Source: Chloroflexota bacterium
GTDB lineage: Bacteria; Chloroflexota; UBA11872
NCBI GenBank assembly: GCA_022821645.1
Contig: JAJEDE010000016.1
Span: 87,151-151,150 of the forward strand
Direction of reading: 5' to 3'
DNA length: 64,000 bases
Positions within the stretch are counted from its first letter, which is position 1; each line of letters begins with the position of its first letter. Of this stretch, positions 17,762 through 25,839 are shown in pieces. Below the pieces are notes generated by a model that was not told where the DNA came from, did not search any database, and saw nothing but the letters and a program-made list of their open reading frames with translations. The position numbers and the translations under genes were made by a program.

Positions 17762-19240
17762 GTGGCCCTGAAGATCGCGGTGATCGGCGCCGGCAGCGTG
17801 GGCTTCACGCGCCGGCTCATGCGGGACATCCTGTCGGTTCCGGAGTTGCAGGACACGCACTTCGCGCTGACCGACATCTCGCAACCCAATCTGGATCTGG
17901 TTACGCAGCTTTGCCGCAAGGACATCCGCACCAACAAGCTGCCGGCCGAGGTTTCAGCCACTACGAATCGACGCCGGGCATTTCGCGACGCCGACTACGT
18001 GATCTGCTGCGTTCGCGTGGGCGGGCTGGACGCGTTCAAGCTGGACGTGGAGATACCGCTGAAGTACGGCGTCGACCAGTGCGTAGGCGACACGATCTGC
18101 GCCGGCGGGATCATGTATGCCCAGCGCACCATCCCGCAGCTCCTGGCCTTCGGCGACGACATCCTGGACGTGGCCAAGCCGGGCGCATTGCTCCTGAACT
18201 ACGCCAACCCGATGGCCATGAACTGCTGGGCGCTGCTGGACCACGGCGTCAACGTAGTGGGGCTGTGCCACGGGATTGAGCACGGCTGGAACCAGATCGC
18301 CGAAGTGCTGGGGGCCGAGCAGCGCGAGGACGTGGACATCATCTGCGCCGGCATCAACCACCAGACCTGGTACACGCGCATCGAGCACCAGGGCCGCGAG
18401 ATTGGTAGCGAGGAGTTGCTGGCGGCCTTCGAAGCGCATCCAACCTTCTCCAAGACTGAGAAAGTTCGCACCGACGTGCTACGGCGGTTTGGCTACTACT
18501 CGACCGAGTCCAACGGACACCTTTCCGAATACCTGCCGTGGTACCGGAAGCGTCCGGAGGAGATTCAGCGCTGGATCGACCTTGCCAGTTGGGGCAACGG
18601 CGAGACCGGCGGGTACCTGCGCGTGAGCACTGAGAAGCGCAACTGGTTTGAGACCGACTTTCCTGAATGGATGGCGGCCGACGATCCGCCGATCAGCAGC
18701 GAGGACCGGTCTGACGAGCGCGGCAGCCGCATCATCGAGGCGCTGGAGACCGGGCGGCCCTACCGGGGGTTCTTCAACGTCCGCAACGACGGCGCCATCA
18801 GCAACCTGGCTGACGACGCCATTGTGGAAGTCCCTGGGTACGTGGATGCCCTGGGCATTCACATCCCGCGGGTTGGCGACTTACCGCTGGCCTGCGCGGC
18901 CACGTGTACTGCCTCAATCAACGTGCAACGCATGGGCGCCCGCGCCGCCGCGACCGGCGACGCGACGCTGCTGAAGCAGGCCATGCTGCACGACCCGCTT
19001 GTGGGCGCCGTGTGCGACCCGCCGGAGGTCTGGCGGATGGCCGACGAGATGCTCGTGGCCCAGGCCGAGTGGCTACCGCAGTACGCAACCGAGATCCCGA
19101 AGGCGGCCGAGCGGCTGGAAGCGCCGTCGGACGTGAAGACGCGGGACTGGCAAGGCGCCGCCCGAAAGCAGGTGCGCTCACTTGAGGAGATCCGGGAGGC
19201 CGACGAGCGACCTCCGATGCCGGTAAGCCGGCGGCGCTGA
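17762..19240 (+). CDS. Glycoside hydrolase family 4 (alpha-galactosidase/alpha-glucosidase type)
   Basis: 492 aa, GTG start. GH4 enzymes use NAD+ and a divalent metal to cleave glycosides by redox elimination. Seen: NAD fold KIAVIGAGSVGFTRRLMRDI, metal/substrate motifs LLNYANPMAMN, VVGLCHGIEHG (Cys-His ligands) and CAGINHQTWY. The absence of an obvious phospho-sugar motif and the CHG pattern favour MelA/AglA-like enzymes over 6-phospho-glucosidases. It follows the Gfo/Idh gene by 9 bp. Confidence 0.88.
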   Translation: MALKIAVIGAGSVGFTRRLMRDILSVPELQDTHFALTDISQPNLDLVTQLCRKDIRTNKLPAEVSATTNRRRAFRDADYVICCVRVGGLDAFKLDVEIPLKYGVDQCVGDTICAGGIMYAQRTIPQLLAFGDDILDVAKPGALLLNYANPMAMNCWALLDHGVNVVGLCHGIEHGWNQIAEVLGAEQREDVDIICAGINHQTWYTRIEHQGREIGSEELLAAFEAHPTFSKTEKVRTDVLRRFGYYSTESNGHLSEYLPWYRKRPEEIQRWIDLASWGNGETGGYLRVSTEKRNWFETDFPEWMAADDPPISSEDRSDERGSRIIEALETGRPYRGFFNVRNDGAISNLADDAIVEVPGYVDALGIHIPRVGDLPLACAATCTASINVQRMGARAAATGDATLLKQAMLHDPLVGAVCDPPEVWRMADEMLVAQAEWLPQYATEIPKAAERLEAPSDVKTRDWQGAARKQVRSLEEIREADERPPMPVSRRR

Positions 19241-19365
19241 TCAGGGGCCCTGCTCGTCGGGTGAGGTAGGATTTCGGCAGTGACTGGGCGGCACTCCGAG
19301 AGAGACTGCTTGCCCATGTGCCTCACCTACGCGCGAGCCGCCGGCACAAAGAGCCGGTGCGCCCC

Positions 19366-19731
19366 ATGAGCGCCGAACTCGCCGCCATCCTTGCGACCGT
19401 AGTAACGGTCGGCGTCGGACTGGCCGGACTCATCGTGGCTCTCTGGCGCGACTTGCGCGCCGAGGACGCCGAGCTTAGAGCCGATATACGCGCAGTACGC
19501 GCGGCTATTGACGCTGAACGGGTGTCACACGAGGGGCTGCATGCCGCGGAGCGGCAGGCCAGGTCCGAGGAACGGCGCGAACTGCTGGCGGCCATCGATG
19601 CCGACCGTGCGGCACATGAGGCATTGCGTGCGGCACATGAGGCTCTGCATGCGGCGGAGCGGCAGGCCAGGTCCGACGAGAAGCGCGAATTGCTGGCAGC
19701 CATTGCCGCCATCGGGGAGAGTGCGGGGTGA
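19366..19731 (+). CDS. Small membrane-anchored coiled-coil protein, copy 1
   Basis: 121 aa. An N-terminal TM helix (ELAAILATVVTVGVGLAGLI) is followed by a long, charged coiled coil. The coiled coil holds an internal duplication: two copies of an LHAAERQARS-[ED]-[EK]-RELLAAI block. Resembles small bacterial proteins of unknown function with an N-terminal anchor and helical rod. The next gene is a paralogue whose GTG start overlaps this stop by 4 bp. Confidence 0.65.
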   Translation: MSAELAAILATVVTVGVGLAGLIVALWRDLRAEDAELRADIRAVRAAIDAERVSHEGLHAAERQARSEERRELLAAIDADRAAHEALRAAHEALHAAERQARSDEKRELLAAIAAIGESAG

Positions 19732-20051
19732 GCGCGGAACTTGCTGCCATCTTGGCGACTGTACTGACAGTCGGTATCGGCTTGGCCGGACTCATCGTGG
19801 CGCTGTGGCGCGATATGCGCGCGGAGCTTCGCGCCGTGGAAGCCGCGCTGCGCGCGGAGGACGCCGGAATTCGGGCTGACATTCGTGTGATGGACACCGA
19901 TCTTCGAGCCGACATCCGCGCCGTCCATTCGGCCATCGATGCGGATCGCGTGTCGCATGAGGCGCTTCACGCGGCCGAGCGGCGCACCCGCGAAGAAGAA
20001 GCGCGTGAATTGCGCGCGACAATTGCCGCCAGCCGAGAGGGCGCTCCCTAG
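19728..20051 (+). CDS. Small membrane-anchored coiled-coil protein, copy 2
   Basis: 107 aa, GTG start overlapping the previous stop (GTGA). The N terminus (MSAELAAILATVLTVGIGLA) is nearly identical to copy 1, and the rod differs in internal arrangement (DIRVMDTDLRADIRAVHSAI). The pair clearly arose by tandem duplication and is translationally coupled. They may form hetero-oligomers at the membrane. Function unknown. Confidence 0.65.
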   Translation: MSAELAAILATVLTVGIGLAGLIVALWRDMRAELRAVEAALRAEDAGIRADIRVMDTDLRADIRAVHSAIDADRVSHEALHAAERRTREEEARELRATIAASREGAP

Positions 20052-20071
20052 GGCGGTTGCTCGGTAGCGGC

Positions 20072-20085
20072 CGGCGGTACCGCCG
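20072..20085. terminator. Perfect GC palindrome between convergent genes
   Basis: CGGCGGTACCGCCG is a perfect 14-bp palindrome in the 39-bp gap between the coiled-coil gene and the convergent CitE-like gene. Possible bidirectional terminator or protein site; no T-run on either side. Confidence 0.3.
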
Positions 20086-20090
20086 CTTCG

Positions 20091-20990
20091 CTAGAGGCCG
20101 GCGGCGTCGGCTTTGGCGGAGACGATTTCGGCCATTTTTAGGGTGGCGGCGTCGACCATGTCGCCGTCGATGGCGATGGCGCCGAGACCGTCGGCCAGGG
20201 CCTGCTTGTACTCGACCATGATGCGGCGAGCCTTGTCGACGTCGGCCGCGGAAGGCGAGAAGACGTCGATGGCCACGTCGATCTGGCCTGGGTGGACGGC
20301 CCACTTGCCGTCGCAGCCGAGGGCCAGGGCCATTTCGCAGGATTGGCGGTAGCCCTCAAGGTTGCGGTAGTCGGCGAAGGGGCCGTCGGTGACCTGGAGG
20401 CCGGCGGCGCGGGCGGCGACGACGATGCGGTGGATGGCGTAATGCCAGACGTGGCCGGGGTAGCGCTCACTGGCGCCGATGGAGAGACCGCGGGCCTGGA
20501 CGCTGGCGGAGTAGTCGCCGGGGCCGAAGATGAGGGATTTGAGGCGGGGGCTGGCGAAAGCGACTTGGTTGACGTTCATCATGCCTTCGGCCATTTCGAT
20601 CTGGGCCTCGATGCCGATGCGGCCGATTTCCAGGCCGTTGTGCTCTTCGATCTGGGTCAGGAGCATGTCCAGCATGTAGACGTCATGCGGCTTGTTGGCC
20701 TTGGGCAGCATGATGGTGTCCAGGTGCTGGCCCGCGCCTTCGACGACTTCGATCACGTCGCCGTAGAACCACTCGGTGTCGATGCCGTTGACGCGGACGC
20801 AGGCGATCTTGCCGGACCAGTCGAAGTCCCTGAGGGCCTGGACCACGATCTGCCGCGCTTCGACCTTCTGGTTGGGGGCGACGCTGTCCTCGAGGTCGAG
20901 GAACACGTGGTCGGCGTTGCTCTGGCTGCCGCGCTCGAGCATGCGCAGGTTGGATCCGGGACTGGCGAGCTGAACGCGGCGAAGTTCCAT
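20091..20990 (-). CDS. HpcH/HpaI aldolase/CitE family (malyl-CoA lyase-like)
   Basis: 299 aa. Family motifs seen in order: LASPGSNLRMLERG, HVFLDLEDSVAP (metal/substrate Glu-Asp), the catalytic Arg region CVRVNGIDTEW, IEAQIEMAEGMMNV (metal Glu), IFGPGDYSASV and GKWAVHPGQI. Likely cleaves or condenses an acyl-CoA ester such as malyl-CoA or beta-methylmalyl-CoA. Lies 50 bp downstream of the aldehyde dehydrogenase on the same strand, so the two may form an operon channelling glyoxylate or an aldehyde. Confidence 0.85.
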   Translation of the reverse strand: MELRRVQLASPGSNLRMLERGSQSNADHVFLDLEDSVAPNQKVEARQIVVQALRDFDWSGKIACVRVNGIDTEWFYGDVIEVVEGAGQHLDTIMLPKANKPHDVYMLDMLLTQIEEHNGLEIGRIGIEAQIEMAEGMMNVNQVAFASPRLKSLIFGPGDYSASVQARGLSIGASERYPGHVWHYAIHRIVVAARAAGLQVTDGPFADYRNLEGYRQSCEMALALGCDGKWAVHPGQIDVAIDVFSPSAADVDKARRIMVEYKQALADGLGAIAIDGDMVDAATLKMAEIVSAKADAAGL

Positions 20991-21040
20991 CAGGTTTCCC
21001 TCCTCAGGGATTGCGGCAAAGTCCCGGCGTCGGGCCGGGC

Positions 21041-22495
21041 TTAGTTGTCCTCCAGGTTGACGACCAGCAGCTTGGGCTCGGTCATTTCCTCGATGGCGTA
21101 TTTCAGGCCTTCGCGCCCGAAGCCGGATCGCTTGACGCCGCCGTAAGGCATGTGGTCCACCCGCCAGCGGTTGGTGTCGTTGACGATCAGGCCGCCGACC
21201 TCGATGTCGCGGTAGGCGCGTTCGATGATGCGGATGTCGTTGGTGAAGATACCCGCCTGCAGGCCGTAGTCGGAGTCGTTAACGAGGTCGATGGCCTCGT
21301 CGATCGAGTCGTAGGCGATGACGGCGATGACGGGGCCGAAGACCTCGTCGCGCACGATGCGCATGCCGTTGTCGGCGTTGGCGACGATGGTGGGTTCGAT
21401 GAAGGGGCCGTCGGCGCTTCCGCCCGTAACCACGGTGGCGCCGGCCGCCTGGGCCTCGTCCAGCCAGGACATGATGCGGGTGACGGCGTCGGCGTCGATC
21501 ATGGGGCAGAGGGTGGTCTCGAGGTCGTTGGGGTCGCCGGGCTTGAGGTCGTCGAGCAGTGGCAGGACGGCGTTGACGAAGTCGTCGTGCACGTCGCGGT
21601 GGACGTAGACGCGCTGCACGGAAATGCAGTTCTGGCCGCTGTAGAGGAAGCCGCCGAAGGGGATGCGGGCGGCCACGGCGTTGATGTCGGCGTCGCTGTG
21701 GACGATGAGAGCGCCGTTGCCGCCGAGTTCCAGGGTGACGCGCTTGAGGCCGGCGTTGGCCTTGATGCCCCAGCCGACTTCGGCGCTGCCGGTGAAGGTG
21801 ACGACCTTGAAACGGTCGTCGCGGACCAGGGATTCGGCCTGGGCGCCGGCCATGGGGAGAACTGAGACCGAGCCGTCGGGGAAGCCGGCTTCGCGGGCGA
21901 GTTCGGCCAGGCTGAGGGTGGTGAGGGGGGTTTTGCTGGCGGGCTTGATGACGATGCTGTTGCCGGCGGCGAAGGCCGGGCCGAGCTTGTGGGCGGCCAG
22001 CAGCAGCGGGAAGTTGAACGGGGTGATGCCCAGGATGGGGCCGATGGGAAAGCGCTGGACGCGGCCGGTGCGGTCGACGCCGGTGGGGACGGCGTCCAGG
22101 GTGAGGATCTCGCCGGGGATGCGGAGGGCTTCCTCAGCTGCGCAGTGGAGGGTGGCGACGGTGCGGTCGATTTCGCCGTGGGCCTCGCTGCGGAGCTTGC
22201 CGGTTTCGTCGATGTCCTCGGCGATGAGGCGCTCGCGGTTGGCCTCGACCAGGTCGGCGAGGCGGTGGAGCAACTCGGCTCGGCGGTGGGCGGGGATGGC
22301 GCGGGTGACGTTGTGGAAGGTGTCGACGGCGAGCTGGACGGCTTGCTCGGCGACTTCGGGGGTGGCGCGGTGGACGACGGCGGCGACGGTGTCGTCGTAG
22401 GGGCGGCGGACTTCCAGCAGGTCGCCGGTTTCTACTGGTTCGCCGCCCAGAATCAGCGCGCGTTCAGCCACGGGGGCGGTGGTTGCGACGGCCAT
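21041..22495 (-). CDS. NAD(P)-dependent aldehyde dehydrogenase
   Basis: 484 aa. Catalytic Cys in FLYSGQNCISVQRV and general-base Glu in VTLELGGNGALIV; cofactor loop VTFTGSAEVG; oxyanion Asn in ITPFNFPLLL. The motif GQNCISVQR resembles lactaldehyde/glyceraldehyde-3-phosphate (non-phosphorylating) and phosphonoacetaldehyde-type dehydrogenases. ATG 22495 gives the normal length; the frame continues open for about 145 codons upstream, but that part is Pro/Arg-rich translation of intergenic DNA. Confidence 0.9.
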   Translation of the reverse strand: MAVATTAPVAERALILGGEPVETGDLLEVRRPYDDTVAAVVHRATPEVAEQAVQLAVDTFHNVTRAIPAHRRAELLHRLADLVEANRERLIAEDIDETGKLRSEAHGEIDRTVATLHCAAEEALRIPGEILTLDAVPTGVDRTGRVQRFPIGPILGITPFNFPLLLAAHKLGPAFAAGNSIVIKPASKTPLTTLSLAELAREAGFPDGSVSVLPMAGAQAESLVRDDRFKVVTFTGSAEVGWGIKANAGLKRVTLELGGNGALIVHSDADINAVAARIPFGGFLYSGQNCISVQRVYVHRDVHDDFVNAVLPLLDDLKPGDPNDLETTLCPMIDADAVTRIMSWLDEAQAAGATVVTGGSADGPFIEPTIVANADNGMRIVRDEVFGPVIAVIAYDSIDEAIDLVNDSDYGLQAGIFTNDIRIIERAYRDIEVGGLIVNDTNRWRVDHMPYGGVKRSGFGREGLKYAIEEMTEPKLLVVNLEDN

Positions 22496-22635
22496 CAGCA
22501 CATCCTTCGCGGGCCTTCGGAGTTCGAGGTGTGAGTGTAACGGTCGGGCGGGGTGGGGCCGGGTGGCGGGGGTGGGCCGGGAGGGTCGAATCGGAGGGGT
22601 CTGGGGGGTGTTGGGAAGGGCGCCTCGCGCGCAAT

Positions 22636-22659
22636 AAGAGTTTTTTCCAAAAAACTCTT
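22636..22659. terminator. Perfect AT-rich inverted repeat
   Basis: AAGAGTTTTTT, then CC, then AAAAAACTCTT: an 11-bp perfect inverted repeat, strikingly A/T-rich within GC-rich DNA. The T and A runs lie inside the stem, so it could terminate transcription in either direction. It lies 140 bp 5' of the aldehyde dehydrogenase start. Confidence 0.45.
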
Positions 22660-22933
22660 GAGGGCGGGGGGCGTCGGATTTGGGGTGAATTTGGGCGGTC
22701 CGGCAGGCACTTGCGGCGGGGCGAACAGGGCGTGCTTGCGGGGCTGCGGAAGGGGCGCGGCGGAGCATGGGCGGACAGGGGGTTGGGGCGGGGCTGCCGT
22801 GGCTGGGCGCAAAGCAGGCCCATTCGACAGGCTCAGGGCAGGCGGCGGGGAGGTCGGCCACCCGACGGCTCGACCGGACCGGCGCCTGGGGGCCGGGGTT
22901 GGGGACTTGGGGTTGCGTGCTCATTGGGCCCAT

Positions 22934-22952
22934 GGTACTCTCTTAGAGTACC
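22934..22952. promoter_or_regulatory. Operator-like palindrome
   Basis: GGTACTCT-CTT-AGAGTACC, a perfect 8-bp inverted repeat with 3-bp centre, in the divergent region between the aldehyde dehydrogenase and the accessory island. Size fits a TetR/GntR-type site. No regulator gene is adjacent. Confidence 0.4.
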
Positions 22953-23081
22953 GATGGCAAGTAACAAGTGAATAGCCGGGGCGCCCGTTCCGTACCCGAC
23001 ACGGAACCGGGTCTCGCTGAGGGGCTATCGGGCTGGGGGCGAATAGCTCCGGCCGGGCATTGGCTTGGAGTGGGCTAGTTG

Positions 23082-23246
23082 CCCGGAAGACCCCTCACCC
23101 CAACCCTCTCCCCGAGGAGAGGGAGCAAGAGCGGATGCGCCCTGGGGGCGAGGGGTGTCTTGCAACGGTCTCCCAGGAGAGGGAGTAAGAGCGGACGCGC
23201 TTTCGAGGTTGAGAGGTGTCTTGCAAAGGTCTCCCTGGAGAGGTGA
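23082..23246 (+). repeat. Dispersed repeat type A, tandem triplicate
   Basis: Starts CCCGGAAGACCCCTCACCCC, then AACCCTCTCCCCGAGGAGAG. A GGAGAGGGAG-[CT]-AAGAGCGGA block recurs at 23116, 23176 and, degenerate, at 23237 (about 60-bp steps), each repeat followed by a GTGTCTTGCAA tract. The CTCTCC/GGAGAG arms can fold into a hairpin. The same family is found at 24.2, 26.2, 30.9 and 63.6 kb. Confidence 0.75.
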
Positions 23247-23356
23247 AGAGGGGCGTAGCCTGAGTTGGCGGGCTCATGGACGGGGCCTGGTTGGGGTTCG
23301 GCGTGTGCTGGGGCGGCCTCGCTCTTGGCAGGAGGTATTTGGGCGCCCTTGGCTGC

Positions 23357-23423
23357 CCATGTTGTCACTAGTGGTACACATGGAGGCTTGCGGCAGCCAT
23401 ATTGTCGGCAAGTGAACATATGG
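23357..23423. repeat. Two-unit array of the 27-bp imperfect palindrome
   Basis: Two 27-bp units at 23357-23383 and 23397-23423, 40 bp apart start to start, with a unique 13-bp spacer. Units follow CCATATTGTC-n7-GAACATATGG. The first unit carries a paired change (position 5 A to G with position 23 T to C) that keeps the outer stem intact. Lies about 100 bp upstream of higBA. See the eight-unit array at 25.8 kb. Confidence 0.75.
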
Positions 23424-23489
23424 ATGGCGGAGGTGTCGAGGTGGACGGCAGGCGGAGATCGGCTGGTGTTTGATCGAGTTGGCAGTGGG

Positions 23490-23518
23490 TTGAAACCTGA
23501 TACGTATCGGGTTACAAT
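23490..23518 (+). promoter_or_regulatory. higBA promoter with operator in the spacer
   Basis: TTGAAA (23490-23495), 17-bp spacer, TACAAT (23513-23518). The spacer contains CCTGATACGTATCGGG (23496-23511), a palindrome with only one mismatched pair, well placed for HigA or HigBA autorepression. Only 6 bp separate the -10 box from the ATG, so the transcript would be leaderless. Confidence 0.7.
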
Positions 23519-23524
23519 CCGGGG

Positions 23525-23803
23525 ATGATTGTTCGGTTCCGCCATAAAGGGCTGCGGCGGCTCTATGAGCGAGGGGATCGGCGGTTTGTGCCGGCGCGGC
23601 GCGTCGGCAAGATCGAACGGATCCTGGCGCGGCTGGATGTGGCGTCGGAGCCGGCGGACATGAACCTGCCGGGGTTCCGGCTGCATCCGCTACGCGGCAA
23701 CCTGGCCGGGTTCTGGTCCGTCAGCGTTTCGGGGAACTGGCGCATCATCTTCCGCTTTGAGGCGGAAAATGTTCGCGACGTGGACCTGGTGGACTACCAC
23801 TAG
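23525..23803 (+). CDS. higB: HigB-like RelE-superfamily mRNase toxin
   Basis: 92 aa, ATG start. RelE/HigB fold: [20 protein letters not shown], then [20 protein letters not shown] and the C-terminal [20 protein letters not shown], typical of the plasmid-maintenance killer family. Toxin precedes antitoxin, the usual HigBA order. The antitoxin gene starts 25 bp after its stop. Expected to cleave ribosome-bound mRNA when free. Confidence 0.9.
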   Translation: MIVRFRHKGLRRLYERGDRRFVPARRVGKIERILARLDVASEPADMNLPGFRLHPLRGNLAGFWSVSVSGNWRIIFRFEAENVRDVDLVDYH

Positions 23804-23828
23804 CGTCCGAGACCTGAGGGAGATTGCG

Positions 23829-24221
23829 ATGCCTATGCACAACCCGCCCCATCCAGGGGCGTCGGTTCGCTATGACTGCCTGGAACCGCTGGGCCTGAGC
23901 GTGACGGACGGGGCGCGGGTGCTGGGGGTGAGCCGGAAGCAGTTGTCAGCGCTGGTGAATGGTCGGGCGGGGATTTCGCCGGAGATGGCGATCCGGCTGG
24001 ACAAGGCGTTCGGCGGCGGCGCCAGCACCTGGCACCAGTTGCAGGCGGCGTACGACATGGCGCAGGTGATGCGGAGGGCCGGGGAGATTCAGGTGGATGT
24101 GCCGGAGGCGGTGCTGGCGTTTCGTGAGCGGGCGGGGCGGTATGAGGTAGGCGAGGAGTCTGAGGGGAAAGCGCGGTCCCATCGCTTAGAAGACGAAGCA
24201 AGCGGGGGTGCTAAGGGTTAG
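23829..24221 (+). CDS. higA: HigA-like XRE antitoxin
   Basis: 130 aa from ATG 23829. The helix-turn-helix reads [20 protein letters not shown] followed by [20 protein letters not shown], a textbook HigA motif, then [14 protein letters not shown]. The C-terminal 45 residues are longer and more charged than in most HigA proteins and may contact the toxin. Binds HigB and probably represses the promoter at 23490. A paralogue without toxin lies at 26381. Confidence 0.9.
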   Translation: MPMHNPPHPGASVRYDCLEPLGLSVTDGARVLGVSRKQLSALVNGRAGISPEMAIRLDKAFGGGASTWHQLQAAYDMAQVMRRAGEIQVDVPEAVLAFRERAGRYEVGEESEGKARSHRLEDEASGGAKG

Positions 24222-24633
24222 ACCACGACCGGAAGAGCCCCTCACCGATTGCCGCAGACGGCATCTGCCTCTCCCCTCGGAGAGGGTGAAGAACGGAGCC
24301 GCGCGGAGCGGATTCGCTACCGCGCTGGTGGACGGGCGGGGCGTCGATGCTCTGTAGGCAGTGCGGGCGGGGTTAGCGGTGCGTGCGTTGCCGGCAATGC
24401 CAGCAGTGATGGCAATGCACGCGCAGGCAACCGAGGGCGGTGACTCAGACGTGTTTCTTGTCGGTATGGCGGAGGGCACGTAGTCGTCGGGTGGCGGGAG
24501 TGTGGTTCGACACGGGCTGCCGAGGACGGCGGCCCGGCTCACCACGAACGGGGGCAGCTAGGGGTTGGTTGCGCGGAAGATGCCGGTTTGAAACGCGGCC
24601 CCTACGAAAGATGGGGGGTGGGTCGCGAGTGCG
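24222..24633. repeat. Intergenic repeats: type A (24231-24300) and type B (24478-24612)
   Basis: No gene seen. 24231-24300 is a degenerate type-A repeat (CCGGAAGAGCCCCTCACCG ... CTCTCCCCTCGGAGAGGGTG). 24478-24612 is a type-B repeat, with GTGTGGTTCGACACGGGCTG, then GGTTGCGCGGAAGATGCCGG and TTTGAAACGCGGCCCCTACG. The stretch between them contains short GCAATGCCAGCA-like direct repeats. Confidence 0.6.
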
Positions 24634-25839
24634 TTAGGGGGTGTTGGGTTCGAGGATTTGGAGGTAGGGGGTGTAGCGGTAGACGCGGTTGCGGCGATCG
24701 CCGGTGATTTCTTCGAGGATGCCGAGGTCGACGAGGCGGGCGACCAGGCGGTTGGCTGGGGGATAGCTGGTTCCAGTGATGTCCTGAACCCTGGTCACTG
24801 TTACAAGCGGTTGCCGGTAGAGACGCTCCAGCAACCGGAGACCATCGCCGGCAACGCGGCCCAAACGCTCGGTGACTAGCGTCCGGTGGCGCTCACGCAA
24901 GCTCAGGATGCGTCGGACGGTTGTCGAGGCCTCGGCGCTGACCTGGGCGACGCCGCGGAGGAAGAAGGCCAGCCAGCCTTCCCAGTCGCCGGTGTCATGG
25001 ACGACCTGCAGGCGTTCGTAGTACTCGGGGCGGTATCGCAGGAAGAAGTGCGAGAGATAGAGGACCGGGGCCGACAGGATGCCGCGTTCACACAGGAGGA
25101 ACGTGATGAGGAGGCGGCCGACGCGGCCGTTTCCGTCGGGGAATGGATGGATGGTTTCGAACTGGGCGTGCACCAATCCGATCTGAACCAGGTCAGGCAG
25201 GTCTCTGGGACCGTGGATGAAGTTCTCCAGATCTCCCAGCGCGTTCGGCACCTCGCGATGCGGCGGCGGGACGAAGGTGGCTTCGTGGAGCGTGCAGCCG
25301 GCGGGGCCGATCCAGTTCTGGCTGGTACGAAATTCGCCCGGATGCAGCTTGTATCCGCGGACACCGCGCAATAGTCGTTCGTGGATTTCGCGGATCAGGC
25401 GGCTGGAAATCGGCAGCGTCTGCAAGCGTTCCAGGCCGTAGTCCATAGCTGTGACGTAGTTGATGACCTCATCCGTGTCCCGTGCGCGATTGGGCGTGCG
25501 AAGGTCAGCCTCTGCGGCCAGGATGTCCTGCAGGGAACTCTGGGTGCCCTCGATCCGGCTGGAGAGGACGGCCTCCTTGCGCGCGTACATGGACGCAAAG
25601 AGGTGGGGATCCGGCAAGGTCTGGATCGAGCCGTCCAGCCGGCCCAGGGCTTGATCGGCCTGGGAGAGCAATGCCTGCAGCTCACCCTCCAGGCGAACGG
25701 GCGGCTGCGGGGGCAACGGGGCCGGAATGAAGGCTCGGTAGCCCTGCGGCTGGACCACGTATTGACCGGCGCGGTGGGCGGCGTTCGCGTGGAGTCGTTC
25801 GGACGCGGACACGTGGCCCGGCGCTGAGGAACCTTCCAT
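24634..25839 (-). CDS. Fic family AMP-transferase-type protein with C-terminal winged helix
   Basis: About 401 aa. Complete Fic motif HPFPDGNGRVGR (catalytic His). An N-terminal SSRIEGTQ matches the (S/T)xxxE(G/N) autoinhibitory helix, so this is a class II, self-inhibited Fic protein. The C terminus (DITGTSYPPANRLVARLVDL, then GILEEITG) is a winged helix, suggesting DNA binding and autoregulation. Chosen start ATG 25839 forms the end of the first palindrome unit of the adjacent array; no Shine-Dalgarno precedes it, and a TTG at 25857 lies inside the same unit. Targets unknown. Confidence 0.88.
   Translation of the reverse strand: MEGSSAPGHVSASERLHANAAHRAGQYVVQPQGYRAFIPAPLPPQPPVRLEGELQALLSQADQALGRLDGSIQTLPDPHLFASMYARKEAVLSSRIEGTQSSLQDILAAEADLRTPNRARDTDEVINYVTAMDYGLERLQTLPISSRLIREIHERLLRGVRGYKLHPGEFRTSQNWIGPAGCTLHEATFVPPPHREVPNALGDLENFIHGPRDLPDLVQIGLVHAQFETIHPFPDGNGRVGRLLITFLLCERGILSAPVLYLSHFFLRYRPEYYERLQVVHDTGDWEGWLAFFLRGVAQVSAEASTTVRRILSLRERHRTLVTERLGRVAGDGLRLLERLYRQPLVTVTRVQDITGTSYPPANRLVARLVDLGILEEITGDRRNRVYRYTPYLQILEPNTP

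Larger units (their letters stand above)
22496..23081. other. GC-rich intergenic stretch with hairpins
   Basis: No convincing gene. It is extremely G-rich on the plus strand, so long spurious frames occur in several phases. It holds an AT-rich hairpin (22636-22659), a fragment with TTCGAC-like repeat text (ATTCGACAGGCTCAGGGCAG near 22823) and an operator-like palindrome (22934-22952). Confidence 0.6.

Noticed and set aside
22496..22933. N-terminal extension of the aldehyde dehydrogenase to about 630 aa
   Set aside because: The extension is Pro/Arg/Ala-rich translation of intergenic DNA with a hairpin and repeat text; ATG 22495 gives standard length.
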